NCBI GenBank assembly: GCA_016648135.1
Contig: JADDOH010010845.1
Location: forward strand, 1-64,000
Length of the DNA: 64,000 nucleotides
Direction: 5' to 3'
Origin: Agrypnia vestita
Taxonomy: Eukaryota; Arthropoda; Insecta; Trichoptera; Phryganeidae
Position 1 is the first letter of the stretch, and each line of letters begins with the position of its first letter. The position numbers were made by a program, and so were the translations under genes. The notes beneath the pieces are model-generated. The model was given only the letters and a program-made list of their open reading frames with translations. It was not told where the DNA came from and made no database searches. Of this stretch, positions 11,956 to 22,609 are shown piece after piece.

Positions 11956-12592
11956 TAGTGATGCAACAAATACGAATACGAATATGCGTATTCGTCGAAT
12001 AGTAGATATTTACCGAATATTCGTATTCGCCGAATATCATCACGAATATTAAAAATGAACTATTTATAATTGAACACAACGCAAATTCCGGTTTGGCTGT
12101 GCACCGTGTATCCTAAGCACTCTATTATCGGGCATTCCCCTAACATTGAATGAATGGATTTGTTGAGTTCTCAAGTTGTCAATTGTTACTTGTTTCACAG
12201 CATAACACGAGTTCTTTCATCTAGTTTCGTTGGGTTATTAATAAGTTTAGGTGCTCATTTCATGTCGTTTTTGTTTTGTAATACGTATTGTTCGTTCCAT
12301 TTTATTTCCGTTGTGTGTAAAAGTGTCAACTCTTATAAAATAATGTCAGATTAAATCTAATATCATGACCTCTCGTAAGCGTGAAAAAGTTATAGTTACA
12401 CAAACGGATAAAATAAATGTTGTGCTTTTTGAACAAAAATTAGCCGGTGGTAAATTTTTATAATCTGTTAGTAAAAAAAGTACAGTGATGTATTATTTAT
12501 TACCTTGTTGAATTATTCGTTTTCGTATTCGCCGAATAGTAGGCTTGATATTCGTATTCGTATTCGTGAAAGTAGTATTCGTTGCATCACTA
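11956..12592 (+). mobile_element. hAT-like non-autonomous element, TAGTGATGCAAC family, copy 1
   Basis: The terminal inverted repeats are TAGTGATGCAAC and GTTGCATCACTA, with repeated CGAATACGAATA next to each end. The interior keeps what looks like a promoter, a leader and an ATG at 12365 starting a short frame (MTSRKREKV...), then collapses. The flanking 8-mers do not match here. Copies 2 and 3 lie in opposite orientation at 17057 and 48875. Confidence 0.8.
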
Positions 12593-12611
12593 GTAGCAAC
12601 CGTCGATATAT

Positions 12612-12895
12612 AGGGTTATTTGTAAAACATTAATGACCTCGCAGGACTATATTACAGCCTTGATTATGAGTCGAAAATGTTCAAGCTATAATGACCTAAT
12701 ATCAAGAGTTAAGGAGATGTGCGACATCAAAGTTTGCATTTTTTTTTCAATATTTCTGACTTATTTTTTGTAAAACGATGGACTATCATTACAGTAACTT
12801 ATATCGATTACGAAAAATTCATTCGTTTCAATACAAGTTAAATAAAATGATAAAAACCCTGAAAAATTCCAATTAGAATTTGAAGGTTTTTATTT
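12612..12895. mobile_element. Foldback MITE, left arm only
   Basis: It begins AGGGTTATTTGTAAAACATT and runs through the shared arm to TTTGAAGGTTTTTATTTTCG, exactly the hinge. The right arm is missing and a non-LTR tail fragment begins at the hinge instead. Confidence 0.75.
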
Positions 12896-13075
12896 TCGCG
12901 TCCGCAAAAGACCTGGCACGAACAGATACTGCAAATATTTGAGGATGGCCCTGTTAAAAGTCTCAAAAAACGTAAAACTTGTATGAGACGATAGAAGTAG
13001 ACGAAGCAAATGTGGTGTGCCGAGATAGAAGAATATGGCCTTCTATCCTCTCTGCCTACTAGTTATTTATTTAGT
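12896..13075 (+). pseudogene. Non-LTR element tail, RPRKTW family
   Basis: The DNA GTCCGCAAAAGACC and GAGGATGGCCCTGTTAAAAG match the end of the better copy at 60200-60705. It encodes the region after the RPRKT motif up to the 3' terminus near CCTCTCTGCCTAC. It is a short 5'-truncated insertion. Confidence 0.7.
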
Positions 13076-13211
13076 TAAAAATTATTTTAATAATAATTTG
13101 GGTTGGAAGGTTTAGATATATATGAACTGACATACGCAAACCGTCTCATGATCATGTATATACATGTTTTTTGGTTTCAATTATAAATTTATTCTGATCC
13201 GTTATATTTCT

Positions 13212-13536
13212 GATTATTAGATCAACGAGCTCTATACTCTATTTAAGGAGCCAAACGTCACAAAACTTATAAAACTGGGAAGACTTCGGTGGCTGGGTCA
13301 TGTGGAGAGAATTTCCGAGCATCAAGCACCAAAGTCCCTGCTGAACTCAAGGCCAACAGGGCGAAGGAGCTTAGGAAGGCCAGAATTAAGATGGAGTGAC
13401 AACGTCCTCAAAGACACGTCTACCTTGGAGCTCCTGAACTGGAGAGAGCTGGCACTAGACCGAGATGAGTGGAGGAAGATTATTGAGGACGCAAGACCCA
13501 CCAAGGGTTGTAGTGATGATAATGATGATTAGGGAG
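13212..13536 (+). pseudogene. RTE-like non-LTR C-terminal fragment
   Basis: One open frame reads NELYTLFKEPNVTKLIKLGR, then LRWLGHVERI, RRSLGRPELRW and DRDEWRKIIEDARPTKGC, ending in a GATGATAATGATGATT tail. This is the carboxyl end of an RTE-type polyprotein plus its simple 3' repeat. An in-frame stop just upstream and the absence of the catalytic region show 5' truncation. Confidence 0.8.
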
Positions 13537-13609
13537 ATTACAACTCACGTATGCAAATATAAAAAAAATTGAACGGGAACAAGCCTAGTATCGGAGACGT
13601 GTTGCTGAA

Positions 13610-13995
13610 AGTGGAGGTGTCAATTATGGAATGTCATCTGAAGGGGATGGAATCTTAAGTGGAAAAATATTCAACAGTGGGTTGTGCATAAATTTTATCT
13701 GAGTGTTTATTATATTTGAATTAATGTTTTCCCAATTTCAAGTATTTCTAGATTATTTATTTGTGGGATCTTATTCATAAGCGTTTTCTAAGACATTTAA
13801 AATCTTTAGGATTTCAACGGTTTCCAAATTGTTCATAATCTATCCTTTACGAGGAATAGAGTGGACTATTTTTAATTTATGACTATCGAAAGAATGGATG
13901 ATATCAATTGTACGATTGGCGATTTTATCCGAGAAGTTATTATTTCGTGTGTTTAATTTTTAGCCTAAATTAAAATTATAATGTTAAATCACATA
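13610..13995 (-). pseudogene. Penelope-like element, GIY-YIG domain end
   Basis: The minus strand with two frameshifts gives a run like HSFDSHKLKIVHSIPRKG, then NNLETVEILK, and ends in IKFMHNPLLNIFPLKIP before a stop. This is the carboxyl end of a Penelope-like GIY-YIG domain; the same endings are read at 22610-22868 and 58930-59070. No hammerhead-like motif was found nearby in this copy. Confidence 0.6.
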
Positions 13996-14219
13996 CATAC
14001 AAGGTATCCGCCATGTTAATCACTATCAACCATATACTTCCGGCAAAACTAAACTCCTTATCTTTATTTGAAAAACTATCTTATCTCTACAAAATAACGA
14101 AACAACACTTATAGAAATTACTTACGTTTATGAGTTGATATTATAATCTATGTTATATAATAGTGTCTATATTATGTGTCATAGTATCGACAAACGTTAC
14201 TGATTAGTAATTTTTATTG

Positions 14220-14545
14220 GTTAGTAATCTTGTTTACTTTTTTCATTAAAACATTATGGTTTAACACAAATTTTGCATACTTATTCTTTGGGACCCGGCG
14301 GGTAACATAGGCGACATTTCCCAATCCCCCTGAAATATTTTCTACACAAATGTTACCGTTTGACAGATCTGACCCAAATTTTGCGTACTTATTATTAACA
14401 TAGACTACATTTTCCTCTCCTCTTTTACCCTTCCTCTTTCCCCTGATATATTTTTTATACAAATCTGTACAGTTTGACAGATCTGACATAAATTATGCGT
14501 ATTTAATCTTCAGAACCCCGCGGAACATATTCAATTAATTTTTCT
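14220..14545 (-). repeat. Helitron-associated tandem repeat units
   Basis: Two to three units of about 130 bp each contain GTTTGACAGATCTGAC, an AAATTTTGC.TACTTATTCTT block and an ACCCGGCGGGTAACATAG block. The same unit is found inverted at 29210-29480 and again at 48310-48490, in both cases next to a Helitron-like 3' end. Confidence 0.6.
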
Positions 14546-14574
14546 CTACTGTCACCGTGCCTTTAGCGCTCTAA

Positions 14575-14916
14575 GGCCCGGTTGTTTCAAGTTCGATCAA
14601 AGTAAAGGTACAGATACACATGCCACTTAGTGGCATGCCACTTAGTGGCATGCTCATAAATCAACCGGCGGTTGTATGGCTAGTGGCATGCTCATTTCTA
14701 GCAATGTGCGTACACACATGCCACTAATAAGCATGCCACTGTCAAAGTCGATACTGCGCATGCTCACGTGCCACTAAATAAGCATGTGTATCTGAGGCCT
14801 AAGCGTTCTTTTAAAGCATAGATTTTTACGTTCTCCACCAATCAGACGATCCGTTTTCGTAAAAATCTATGCTTTGCTCGACCGCTTACTTTGATCAAAC
14901 TTGAAACAACCGGGCC
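14575..14916. mobile_element. H1 MITE interrupted by an H2 MITE
   Basis: The ends are GGCCCGGTTGTTTCAAGTT and AACTTGAAACAACCGGGCC. The arm sequence AAAGTAAGCGTTC of intact H1 copies is split after TAA by an insertion that repeats TAA on its far side. The inner insertion is annotated separately. Confidence 0.9.
14606..14799. mobile_element. PIF/Harbinger-type MITE, family H2 (short copy)
   Basis: The ends are AGGTACAGATACACATGC and GCATGTGTATCTGAGGCC. TAA lies on both sides (14603-14605 and 14800-14802), whereas the uninterrupted H1 sequence has a single TAA. This is direct proof of the 3-bp target duplication. The interior consists of repeated CATGCCACTTAGTGGCATG-type palindromes. Confidence 0.92.
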
Positions 14917-14984
14917 ATAATGTTTCGTGTTATTTTTTTTCTACATGTTTTTCTCGACATATAAATCCAACCATTTTCTTTTTT

Positions 14985-15575
14985 TTCGGTTTCGTCTTTG
15001 TAGCACCGCTGTAAAAAGAACGCTCTTCCTTGCCTTCTGCGCAACGTTATATACATGTGAACTCTGGACAGATTATAAAAAGAGCAGCAGAGAAAGACTT
15101 CGCATACAATATAACAACGCCTTCCGTATGATGTTTGGCCTTCCCAGATATGGCGGCGCTTCCGGTATGTTCACTGAGGGGCGTGTTCCCAACTTTGCAG
15201 CCCTCATAAGATCCAGGGTGGCAGGGATGAGGGAAAGGATATACAGCTCCGGAAATATCCTTATCCTGGAAGCCCGCCTCACTCCAGCATCCAGCATCGA
15301 TGCACACTGGAGAAAGATACTGGCCCCTCATAACCGACTTGCCATTAGCCGCCATTATACGATATATTACTATGACTTTTCTTCATGTTAATACTAATAC
15401 CTAAACTTTTTTCTTTTTTCTTTTCTATTATTACTGATACTTGTTTTCTCTTCTATTTTATATGATTTTCTTATTTCTCTTTTATTTTATATAATATTTT
15501 AATGTGTGTACCTACTTTTATATGGAATGTGTGGGATTGCACGAACCTCCCCACATTCTGGAATAAAGTTATATA
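14985..15575 (+). pseudogene. CR1/RTE-like non-LTR 3' fragment
   Basis: The + frame gives ATLYTCELWTDYKKSSRERL, then NNAFRMMFGLPRYGG and FAALIRSRVAGMRERI, a typical post-polymerase segment of insect non-LTR elements. It stops at about 15391. A T-rich 3' UTR follows, with AATAAAG near 15562 as a probable polyadenylation signal. The polymerase core is absent, so this is a 5'-truncated copy. Confidence 0.7.
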
Positions 15576-15640
15576 AATATATTTTTTTCGTATTACATAA
15601 TTGTTTTCTCTTTCTTTGTAAGGAATGATGGAAAATTTAT

Positions 15641-16110
15641 ACAGGGTGTACCAGAGAAATTTTGGCTGGTAGATTCCTGACTATGTTATGAGTCTAAAAT
15701 ATTCAAGCAACCATGGCCTATAATATCAATAGTTATGGAGATAGGCAATATCAAAATTTGCATTTTTTTTTCAATATTTCTTACATATTTTTTGCAATAT
15801 GTCGATTATGAAAAAATCATTCGCTTTAAAACAAGTCGAATAAAATCATAAAAACCTTGCAAAAATTGAAAAAAGTTATTTTTTACAAGGTTTTTATCAT
15901 TTTATTTAAGTTGTATTGAAGCAAGTGAATTTTTCATAATCGATATAAGTTACTGTAATGATTGTTCAACTTTTTGCAAAAAATAAGTCAGAAATATTGA
16001 AAAAAAATGCAAACTTTGATATTGCATATCTCCATAACTATTGATATTAGGCCATGGTTGCTTGAACGTTTTAGACTCATAACATAGTCAGGAATCTACC
16101 TGCTAGAATA
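15641..16110. mobile_element. Foldback MITE, near-complete palindrome
   Basis: It starts ACAGGGTGTACCAGAG. The left arm contains GATTCCTGACTATGTTATGA and CAAGCAACCATGGCC. The right arm mirrors them (GGCCATGGTTGCTTGAACG, TCATAACATAGTCAGGAATC). The hinge is near 15870. A gap of about 25 bases in the left arm (the TTGAACTATCATTACAG block) is the main asymmetry. No protein is encoded. Confidence 0.88.
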
Positions 16111-16384
16111 TAATATTAAGAATATAATATTTAAATCTGATGTTTATAACTTGCTTGAATAAATATTAAATGTGCCTTATATTCCTTTACAGTCTGTAAT
16201 TTCCGTATTTCTAGACTTGATAACTGCTACTCATGAATAACAATAAAGAAATCTGAACAGATTTAAAAAATATATCCCAATATTTACGTAAGCATAGGAG
16301 GGAGGAGAAAGAGCTTTGCTCACTTGTGCTGACAAGTGGAAGGAGGAGTTAAAAACTACTAAAATTCTGCTTACTATCGAAGGG

Positions 16385-16875
16385 AAAAACTACACTACAA
16401 AATGAAGACTACAACACACAAACGTTCACCAGTGTACACTACATTTGTAGTATAAACTACACGAAGTGAACTAATTGTAGTACTACGAAATTGTAGTACT
16501 AATGAAGTGAACTATTGCAGTACTACAAAATTGTAATACTAATGAAGTGAACTAATTGTAGTACTACAATATTGTAATGACGTAAAAGAAGTGCTTCTGG
16601 GGGGGGGGGGGGTTGTTTCGATTTCCAGAGACTTCTTCATTTATCAACATGAACTTCCCAAAAATTTCACATAAAAAACACCACACTTCAATTTAAAATT
16701 TGAAGTGTGCACATTCAAATATGTGCACTTTACAATGAAATGTTCAATTTGAAGTATGTACTCTCAAATAACTTTGAAGTGTGTGTAGTTTGTAGTGTGC
16801 ACTACACTTCAAAAGGTGTGAAGTGTACACTTCAATGTAATGTAGTACTACATTGTAGTAGTTAGTACAGGGCGG
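16385..16875. repeat. Repeat element with TGTAGTACTACA palindromes
   Basis: Three imperfect tandem units at 16458-16580 share GTAGTACTAC and TAATGAAGTGAACTA. The outer parts are inverted (AACTACACTACAAAATG on the left; CATTGTAGTAGTTAG on the right). A poly-G run of about 12 lies at 16600. This is probably a non-autonomous DNA element of unidentified class. Confidence 0.5.
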
Positions 16876-17056
16876 ACCCATCACTACTGCTTTCGTAATA
16901 CTTGAATGGCCTCCTTGTGACTGGGATAGTGGGCCGAGTTTTAAATAATAATGTATTGTTTTACATGTATCTTGTACACAGTATATATATAATAAATAAA
17001 TATAATCACTTATAAATTGAAACACGAATAAATATTAAATGTTGTAATATTACAGG

Positions 17057-17953
17057 TAGTGATGCAACGAATACTACTTTCACGAATACGAATACGAACA
17101 TTAAACGTAATATTCGGCGAATACGAATAATTCAACAAGGTAATAAATAATACACCTCTGTTCTTTTTTTACTAAGAGGTTTATGTTCAAAAAGCACAAC
17201 ATTTGTAACTTCTCACGCGTTAGGCGATTTATTTTATCCGTTTGTACATTCCCAGCGGTCGAAAATAATCTTTCTGTCGCAGCCACAGCTTTACCCCCGC
17301 GAGACAGTTCGCAGGTACAATACCTGCATATAGCTCCACTTTCGTCATCTGTAAACAATTTAAAAATTATTTTAGAGCGAGTCCCCGAACAAAACAAAAT
17401 AAACTTACATACACAAAAACCGATATCTTTATTCTTTATAACAAAAACAGACAAATAAAGTTATATTTAAATTTAACTTACCATATTTATTATCGAAATG
17501 TTTCCCAATATCACTATTTTCACGCTTACGAGAGGTCGTGTTATTAGATCTAATTTGGAATTATTTTACAAGAGTTAACACTTTTACACACAACGGAAAT
17601 AAAATGCAACGAACAATACGTATTACAAAACAAAAACTACGTGAAATGAGCACCTAACCTTATTAATAACCCAACGAAACTAGATGAAAGAAATCGTGAT
17701 ATGCTGTGAAACAAGTAACAATTGACAACTTGAGAATTCAACAAATCCATTCATTCATGTTAGGGAAATCCCCGATAATAGAGTGTGTGGGTGTATTCGG
17801 ATACACGGTGCACAGCCAAACCGTAATTTGCGTTGCGTTCAGTTATAAATAGTTTGTTTTTAATAATCGTTTTGATGTTTACGAATATTCGATAAATAGG
17901 TATCTACTATTCGACGAATACGGATACTCGTATTCGTATTCGTTGCATCACTA
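17057..17953 (-). mobile_element. hAT element, TAGTGATGCAAC family, copy 2, internally deleted
   Basis: The termini are TAGTGATGCAAC and GTTGCATCACTA. The flanking octamers ATTACAGG (17049-17056) and ATTATAGG (17954-17961) differ at one base, fitting an aged 8-bp target duplication. The interior, read on the minus strand, keeps a leader, an intron-like segment and a short coding remnant described in the next entry. Confidence 0.9.
17160..17375 (-). pseudogene. hAT transposase remnant: zinc-finger start fused to dimerisation motif
   Basis: The minus-strand frame 17101-17454 contains DDESGAICRYCTCELSRGGK, which resembles the first Cys pair of a BED-type zinc finger. It is followed without a stop by ATERLFSTAGN, then NRLTREKLQMLCFLNINL, the hallmark C-terminal hAT dimerisation motif. 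The whole catalytic middle is missing. A plausible 3' splice site TTGTTTACAG lies just before the DDES block. The join is most simply an internal deletion; a retained short repressor-like protein is possible but unproved. Confidence 0.75.
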
Positions 17954-18523
17954 ATTATAGGAATCAAAACGAGTTCGTTGCGTTAGGTACCGTAAACGGT
18001 CATCTGTAATCTAGAGTAAGTTGTGTATAATAACCCAAATAGGCGTGAATATCTGAAAGTGTGTTATTTCTATGGAAAACATTGAACTCCATTTCTGAAA
18101 ATGACATCATCGCCGTTTCGATTAGAATATGATTATAATCACCGGTATTTAGGGCAGTCCTGACGGGATCTTAAGTGAAAAATGATAATAATTATGAATA
18201 CGCATTACATTTCCATGTAGACTAATGATATTCCATTAATATTATGATAAATATGAATGAATATGTTATACAGATGTTTTGCAAATGGCGGCAAAAACAA
18301 AAGTAATTAATGCTTGACTGGTAATATATTCAAAATTTTTGCTTTGAACGAAAATTAAATTAGATAGGTGTATTTGATGTTTATAGCGTTAACTTTGTGA
18401 ATGGACATGGGTAATTATTAATTTTAAAAAATTAACAAACTTCGCATAAGACACACGCATTGATTGTTTTTCGACGTGTGTCGGTTTCGACGCCGCTGTA
18501 TCTAAAATTTTGGTTGTAGACAT

Positions 18524-19050
18524 CTATAATATACCAGAGCTAGCAGCAAAAACTTGACCGGTAGATTCCTGTCTATGTTATGGGTATAAAATGTTCAAGC
18601 AACCATGGGCTAATATCATAGTTATAAATATAATAGTTATGGAGATATGCAGTATCAAAGTGTGCATTTTTTTCAATATTTCGTACTTATTTTTTGCAAA
18701 AAGTTGAACTATCATTACTGTAACTTATATCGATTATGAAAAATTCATTCGCTTTAATACAAGTCAAATAAAATGGAAAAACCTTTTATTAGTTATTTTT
18801 TACAAGGTTTTTATCATTTTAAAGTCGTATTGAAGCAAATTAATTTTACATAATCGATGAGTTACTGTAATGATAGTTTAACTTTTTGCAAAAAATAAGT
18901 CAGAAATATTGAAAAAAATGCAAACTTTGATATTTCATATCTCCGTAACTAATGATATTAGGTCATGGTTGCTTCAACATTTTAGACTCATAACGTAGTC
19001 AGAAATTTACCGGCCAAGTTTCTGCTGCTAGATCTGGAACATCATATATT
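18524..19050. mobile_element. Foldback MITE, near-complete palindrome
   Basis: The left end reads CCAGAGCTAGCAGCAAAAAC and the right end TTTCTGCTGCTAGATCTGG. The arms share CAAGCAACCATGGGC and its mirrored form and meet near 18790 at AAAACCTTTTATTAG. Same family as 15641, 47682 and 61162. Confidence 0.85.
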
Positions 19051-19599
19051 GATTAACGACGTACCCTCCGGGATAAAATCCAGTACGTGTGTTCTTGAAA
19101 AATTTGGACAAACTCAAAATATTCTGAATTTAAAAAACACTCACTTTTAATGCTTACAATTTTTTGGAAGCTGTATATATCGAGGGTGTTGTAATATATA
19201 TAAAGTTGTGTCAATTTGATTTTGTCAATGTTTCTGATTTCCATACTGTTTAGGATTAACAGATGTGCAAATCATTTAATAATAACAGAAACATTGACAA
19301 ACTCAGACTGGAATAATCACTAAAGGTACATGCTTATTAGTGGCATTCTCATTAGCATGCTCAAAACTAGCATGTCCTAACAACTGTACACACTTGCTCA
19401 TTATTAGCATACTTATTTTAAGCATGCTCATTAATCCTTAAATGTGTTTGATTGTCAACTTTGAGCATCCTTCTGCTCAAAGTTAACAATCAAACACGCG
19501 TGCTTATTAGTGGCATGCTCTTGTCATAGGATAGAGAGCTCTTGTTCAAAATGGAAACTTTGCAAACTGAAATAGAAAATTCAAGTGAAACAATAAATC

Positions 19600-19820
19600 A
19601 AAATATTTTTGATTTTAGTTTTTATAATTTTTATTGTAAGATTTGAATCATTCATGTCTCTTAATAAAGTTTCATAAACATTATTTCTCGCTATGTTATT
19701 TTTACACAACGGTGACCGAGTATTCCACAGACATTTGTGATTTCTATAATAAGTCACGAAAAGTAATGTTTTATCATCTCCCCATCGCGCCATATTTGAG
19801 AAGATCGCATCGAATGACAT
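19600..19820 (-). pseudogene. MADF-domain remnant inside H2
   Basis: The minus strand encodes DDKTLLFVTYYRNHKCLWN, then SPLCKNNIARNNVYETLL and a lysine-rich KIIKTKIKN end. The spacing (acidic start, LWN, a K/R-N-x-R block, then K.K.KN) is that of MADF (Myb/SANT-like in ADF-1) domains. PIF/Harbinger elements characteristically carry a second Myb/MADF-like gene, so this supports the class assignment made from the TAA duplication. A parallel copy lies at 54240-54420. Confidence 0.7.
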
Positions 19821-19991
19821 AAGCATGCTCATAATAAGCAAGCCTGTTCTCACATGCTCAAAAGATACCCCTTCTCATGGTGAATGACATTAGCATGCTC
19901 GTAAATCAACCGGCGGTTGATTTTTGAGCATGCCACTAATGAGCACGCTTATTGCTAGCAATGTGCGTACACACATACCACTAATAAACAA

Positions 19992-20534
19992 GGGCTAAAG
20001 AAGGTCTTTAACAAAATGAGACAGATATTCTGCGATGACAATCTTAACCTGAAACTTCGACAGCGACTGGTCAAATGTTATATATGGTCAGTCCTGCTGT
20101 ACGGAGTGGAATCGTGGACCCTCAAAGTGAGTAGCATGAACCGGCTGGAGGCGTTCGAAATGTGGATACATCGGAGAATGCTCCGGATACCCTGGACGGA
20201 TATGGTCAGCAACACAAGAGTTCTTCAAAGAGCTAGAGTGAATAGAGAGTTGCTGACAAATATCAAAATCCGAAAGGTATCGTATTTGGGTCATGTGCTC
20301 AGAGGAGAAAAATATGAATTGCTCCACCTGATTCTTATGGGCAAGATAGAGGGTCGTAGAGGTGTTGGAAGGAGACAAATTTCCTGGCTCCGCAATATAC
20401 GCGACTGGACGGGCATAAGAAGTGTTGGAGAGCTGTTTCGTGCTGCCCAGGACAGGGACGCTTTCTCTCGGGTGATAGTCAACGTTGGGGGGACCTGACA
20501 TGACACCAAAAGAAGAGAAGAAGAAGAAAAGAAG
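19992..20534 (+). pseudogene. RTE-like non-LTR 3' fragment inserted in H2
   Basis: An almost intact frame (20016-20498) reads LRQRLVKCYIWSVLLYGVES, then RLEAFEMWIHRRMLRI, SYLGHVLRGEKYELLHLIL and GRRQISWLRNIRDW, ending in AAQDRDAFSRVIVNV. The stop is followed by a GAAGA-rich tail running to the H2 junction. Family members contain an endonuclease and a polymerase upstream; those are missing here. The good frame suggests a younger insertion than the copy at 6420. Confidence 0.85.
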
Positions 20535-21127
20535 GTCAATACTGCGCATGCGCACGTGCCACTAATAAGCGTGTGTGTCAGTACCTTAATGCCTTTTTGG
20601 CTTTCTACCCTCGATATATTTAAGTTTTTTACTACCCGTTTAACATGTGTGTTGTAATAATCATTAGCGCGACCGGCATCCATGTGTAGTATGATCACTC
20701 TAGCCAGTTATGTGTAAAGTGATCGCTATTTGAATTACGAGAGTAACCACTATCTTTTTTCGCCACAAATTGTGGTCGTGGAAAAAGAAATCGGACGAAA
20801 CATATTCAAATTCTTAGAAATGCGGCGCGGTTATGATTTCATTATAACAATAATAATTAGTCAATGCAGTTCGTAGCGTGTCCGATTCTCGGAAAATTTA
20901 TTTATTTAGGTCAGTCTTAAATTAATTAATATTTTGTGTGAATTAACTCGGGTCACTCATCCGCGAATAAAAACAATTCTAAATTGTCAAATTCGATCGC
21001 TCTGTAGGCAAATTTGAAAGGAAACTTTGCAGGTTGAATTGAAAGGAAATTTGCGCGTTACGCCGGAATGAAGTCATTTTGTCATTTTCCTAGCTTTAAC
21101 CCGTCAAAAACGACGTCCTTTTATTAT

Positions 21128-21715
21128 ATAGGGTGTAACTGAACTAGTCAACAATACTTTGGAGGTAGATTTCTGCCTAGATTGTGAGTCGAAAATGTTG
21201 AAGCAACCATGATCTGATATCGATAGTTATGGAGTTATGGCAAAATCAAAGTTAGTATTTTTTTACAATATTTCAGACTTATTTTTTACAAAACGTTGAA
21301 GTATCATTACAGTAACTTATATCGGTTACGTACAATTCATTTGTTTCAATAAATAAAATAATAAAAACCCACTTACAAACTTTACCTCTTTGTATATTAG
21401 TATAGAGTAGGTGTTACCCGTCAAAAATGACGGTACTTTTACACGTCGGTTCCTAAGGAATAATAAGTATGTATTTTTTTATTTTAAAAAAAATTTTAAA
21501 AAAAAATCGATCATGTCAAATTGAAGCTAATGAAATTTTCATCATATAATGAAAGTTCAACTTTTTGCAAAAAATAAGTCAGAAATATTGAAAAAAAATG
21601 CAATCTTTGATATTGCGTATCTATCGATATATTACTTGAAAGTTGGTTGAAAGTAGTTCGATAACTTACGCAGGAATCTACCGGCCAAGTTTCTGGTACA
21701 CCTGTATCTGTAGCA
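21128..21715. mobile_element. Foldback MITE with separated arms
   Basis: The left arm (21128-21370) begins TATAGGGTGTAACTGAACTA. The right arm (21545-21715) ends CCGGCCAAGTTTCTGGTACA. The hinge region between them is unrelated AT-rich sequence, including a GTCAAAAATGACGG patch. Confidence 0.7.
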
Positions 21716-21860
21716 TCTTTTTGGCGGTCTACGGAGAGGCGGCCGTAGCCACATGCGTCAGTCGGCCGGTTCGGGTTTGGCGGCCCGGGGTTCGAGCCCA
21801 TTTCCGGTAACACGGGCTTATGGGGACAGACAGACAGACAGATGGACGGAGAGACAACCA
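21715..21860 (+). repeat. Possible SINE head with GGGTTCGAGCCC
   Basis: A GC-rich piece contains a B-box-like GGGGTTCGAGCCC and is followed by (ACAG)n. No credible A box was found, so the SINE assignment is weak. Confidence 0.3.
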
Positions 21861-22429
21861 AATTATTACGTTTAATAAAAATAGATGCATCAATATTTAC
21901 AGAACCCTAAAAAAATGTTTATTTATAACGCAAACCAGCGATTGCAATCTGCACTTTGTTCAAAATATATGAATTTGTGAGTTTGTAGGTTTGGATGCAG
22001 TCCGAAACTACTCGTCCGATTTCAAAAATTCTTTCACCGATATTTAGAATGCACTTTCAGGCTGGACACCCAGGCTGTACAGGGTTATTTGGAAAACATT
22101 AATAACCTCGCAGGACTATATTCCTGCCTTGATTGTGGCTCGAAAATGTTCAGGCTATCATGACATCAAAGTTTGCATTTGTTCCCTCTAATATTTCTGA
22201 CTTATTTTTTGTAAAACGTTGGACTATCATTACAGTAACTCATATCGATTACGAAAAATTCATTCGTTTCAATACAGGTTAAATAAAATAATAAAAACCC
22301 TGAAAATTTTTCCAATTGGAATGTTTTCAAATTGGAATTCGAAGCTTTTTATTTTAACTGTTCGAAGAATATTTTTTCTTCTTCTGTATGAAGGCTTGAA
22401 CTTTGTGGTGACATTATTATTAAAATAAA

Positions 22430-22518
22430 ACACAAATCACTTTGTTTTCACCACTATATTAGATTAAAAAATCTACATGTTTCGAGAACAATGTTCTCTT
22501 CATCAGGATTATTGTGTA
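22430..22518 (-). ncRNA. Hammerhead-ribozyme-like motif of a Penelope-like element (copy P2)
   Basis: The minus strand reads CTGATGA (complement of 22500-22506), then a hairpin GAGAAC-ATT-GTTCTC with one extra A, then GAAAC (complement of 22479-22483). A second stem follows (TAGATT-TTTT-AATCTA), then a TA step before GTGG. This is the order of a hammerhead: core, stem II, GAAA, closed stem III, cleavage dinucleotide, stem I. Penelope-like elements are known to carry hammerhead motifs. The extra A in stem II and the uneven stem III leave activity open. Confidence 0.6.
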
Positions 22519-22609
22519 CTAATCTTAAAAGTTGAAACAAGCAAATATGTTACGGTGAAGGGCGGTTGAGGGGGTTGGTGAGGGGAGGGGGGGTTCGAGG
22601 TGTTGATTA

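Larger units (their letters stand above)
19324..20586. mobile_element. H2 PIF/Harbinger-type element with MADF remnant, split by a non-LTR insertion
   Basis: The ends are AGGTACATGC and GTACCT, and TAA flanks both sides (19321-19323, 20587-20589). The interior has the H2-specific CATGC palindromes and CAACCGGCGGTTGATTTTTG. Compared with the uninterrupted copy at 53939-54709, a foreign segment at about 19992-20534 separates CCACTAATAA from GTCAATACTGCGCATG. Confidence 0.9.

Noticed and set aside
16598..16612. Poly-G run as a G-quadruplex element
   Set aside because: A single homopolymer of about 12 G, more likely replication or assembly slippage.
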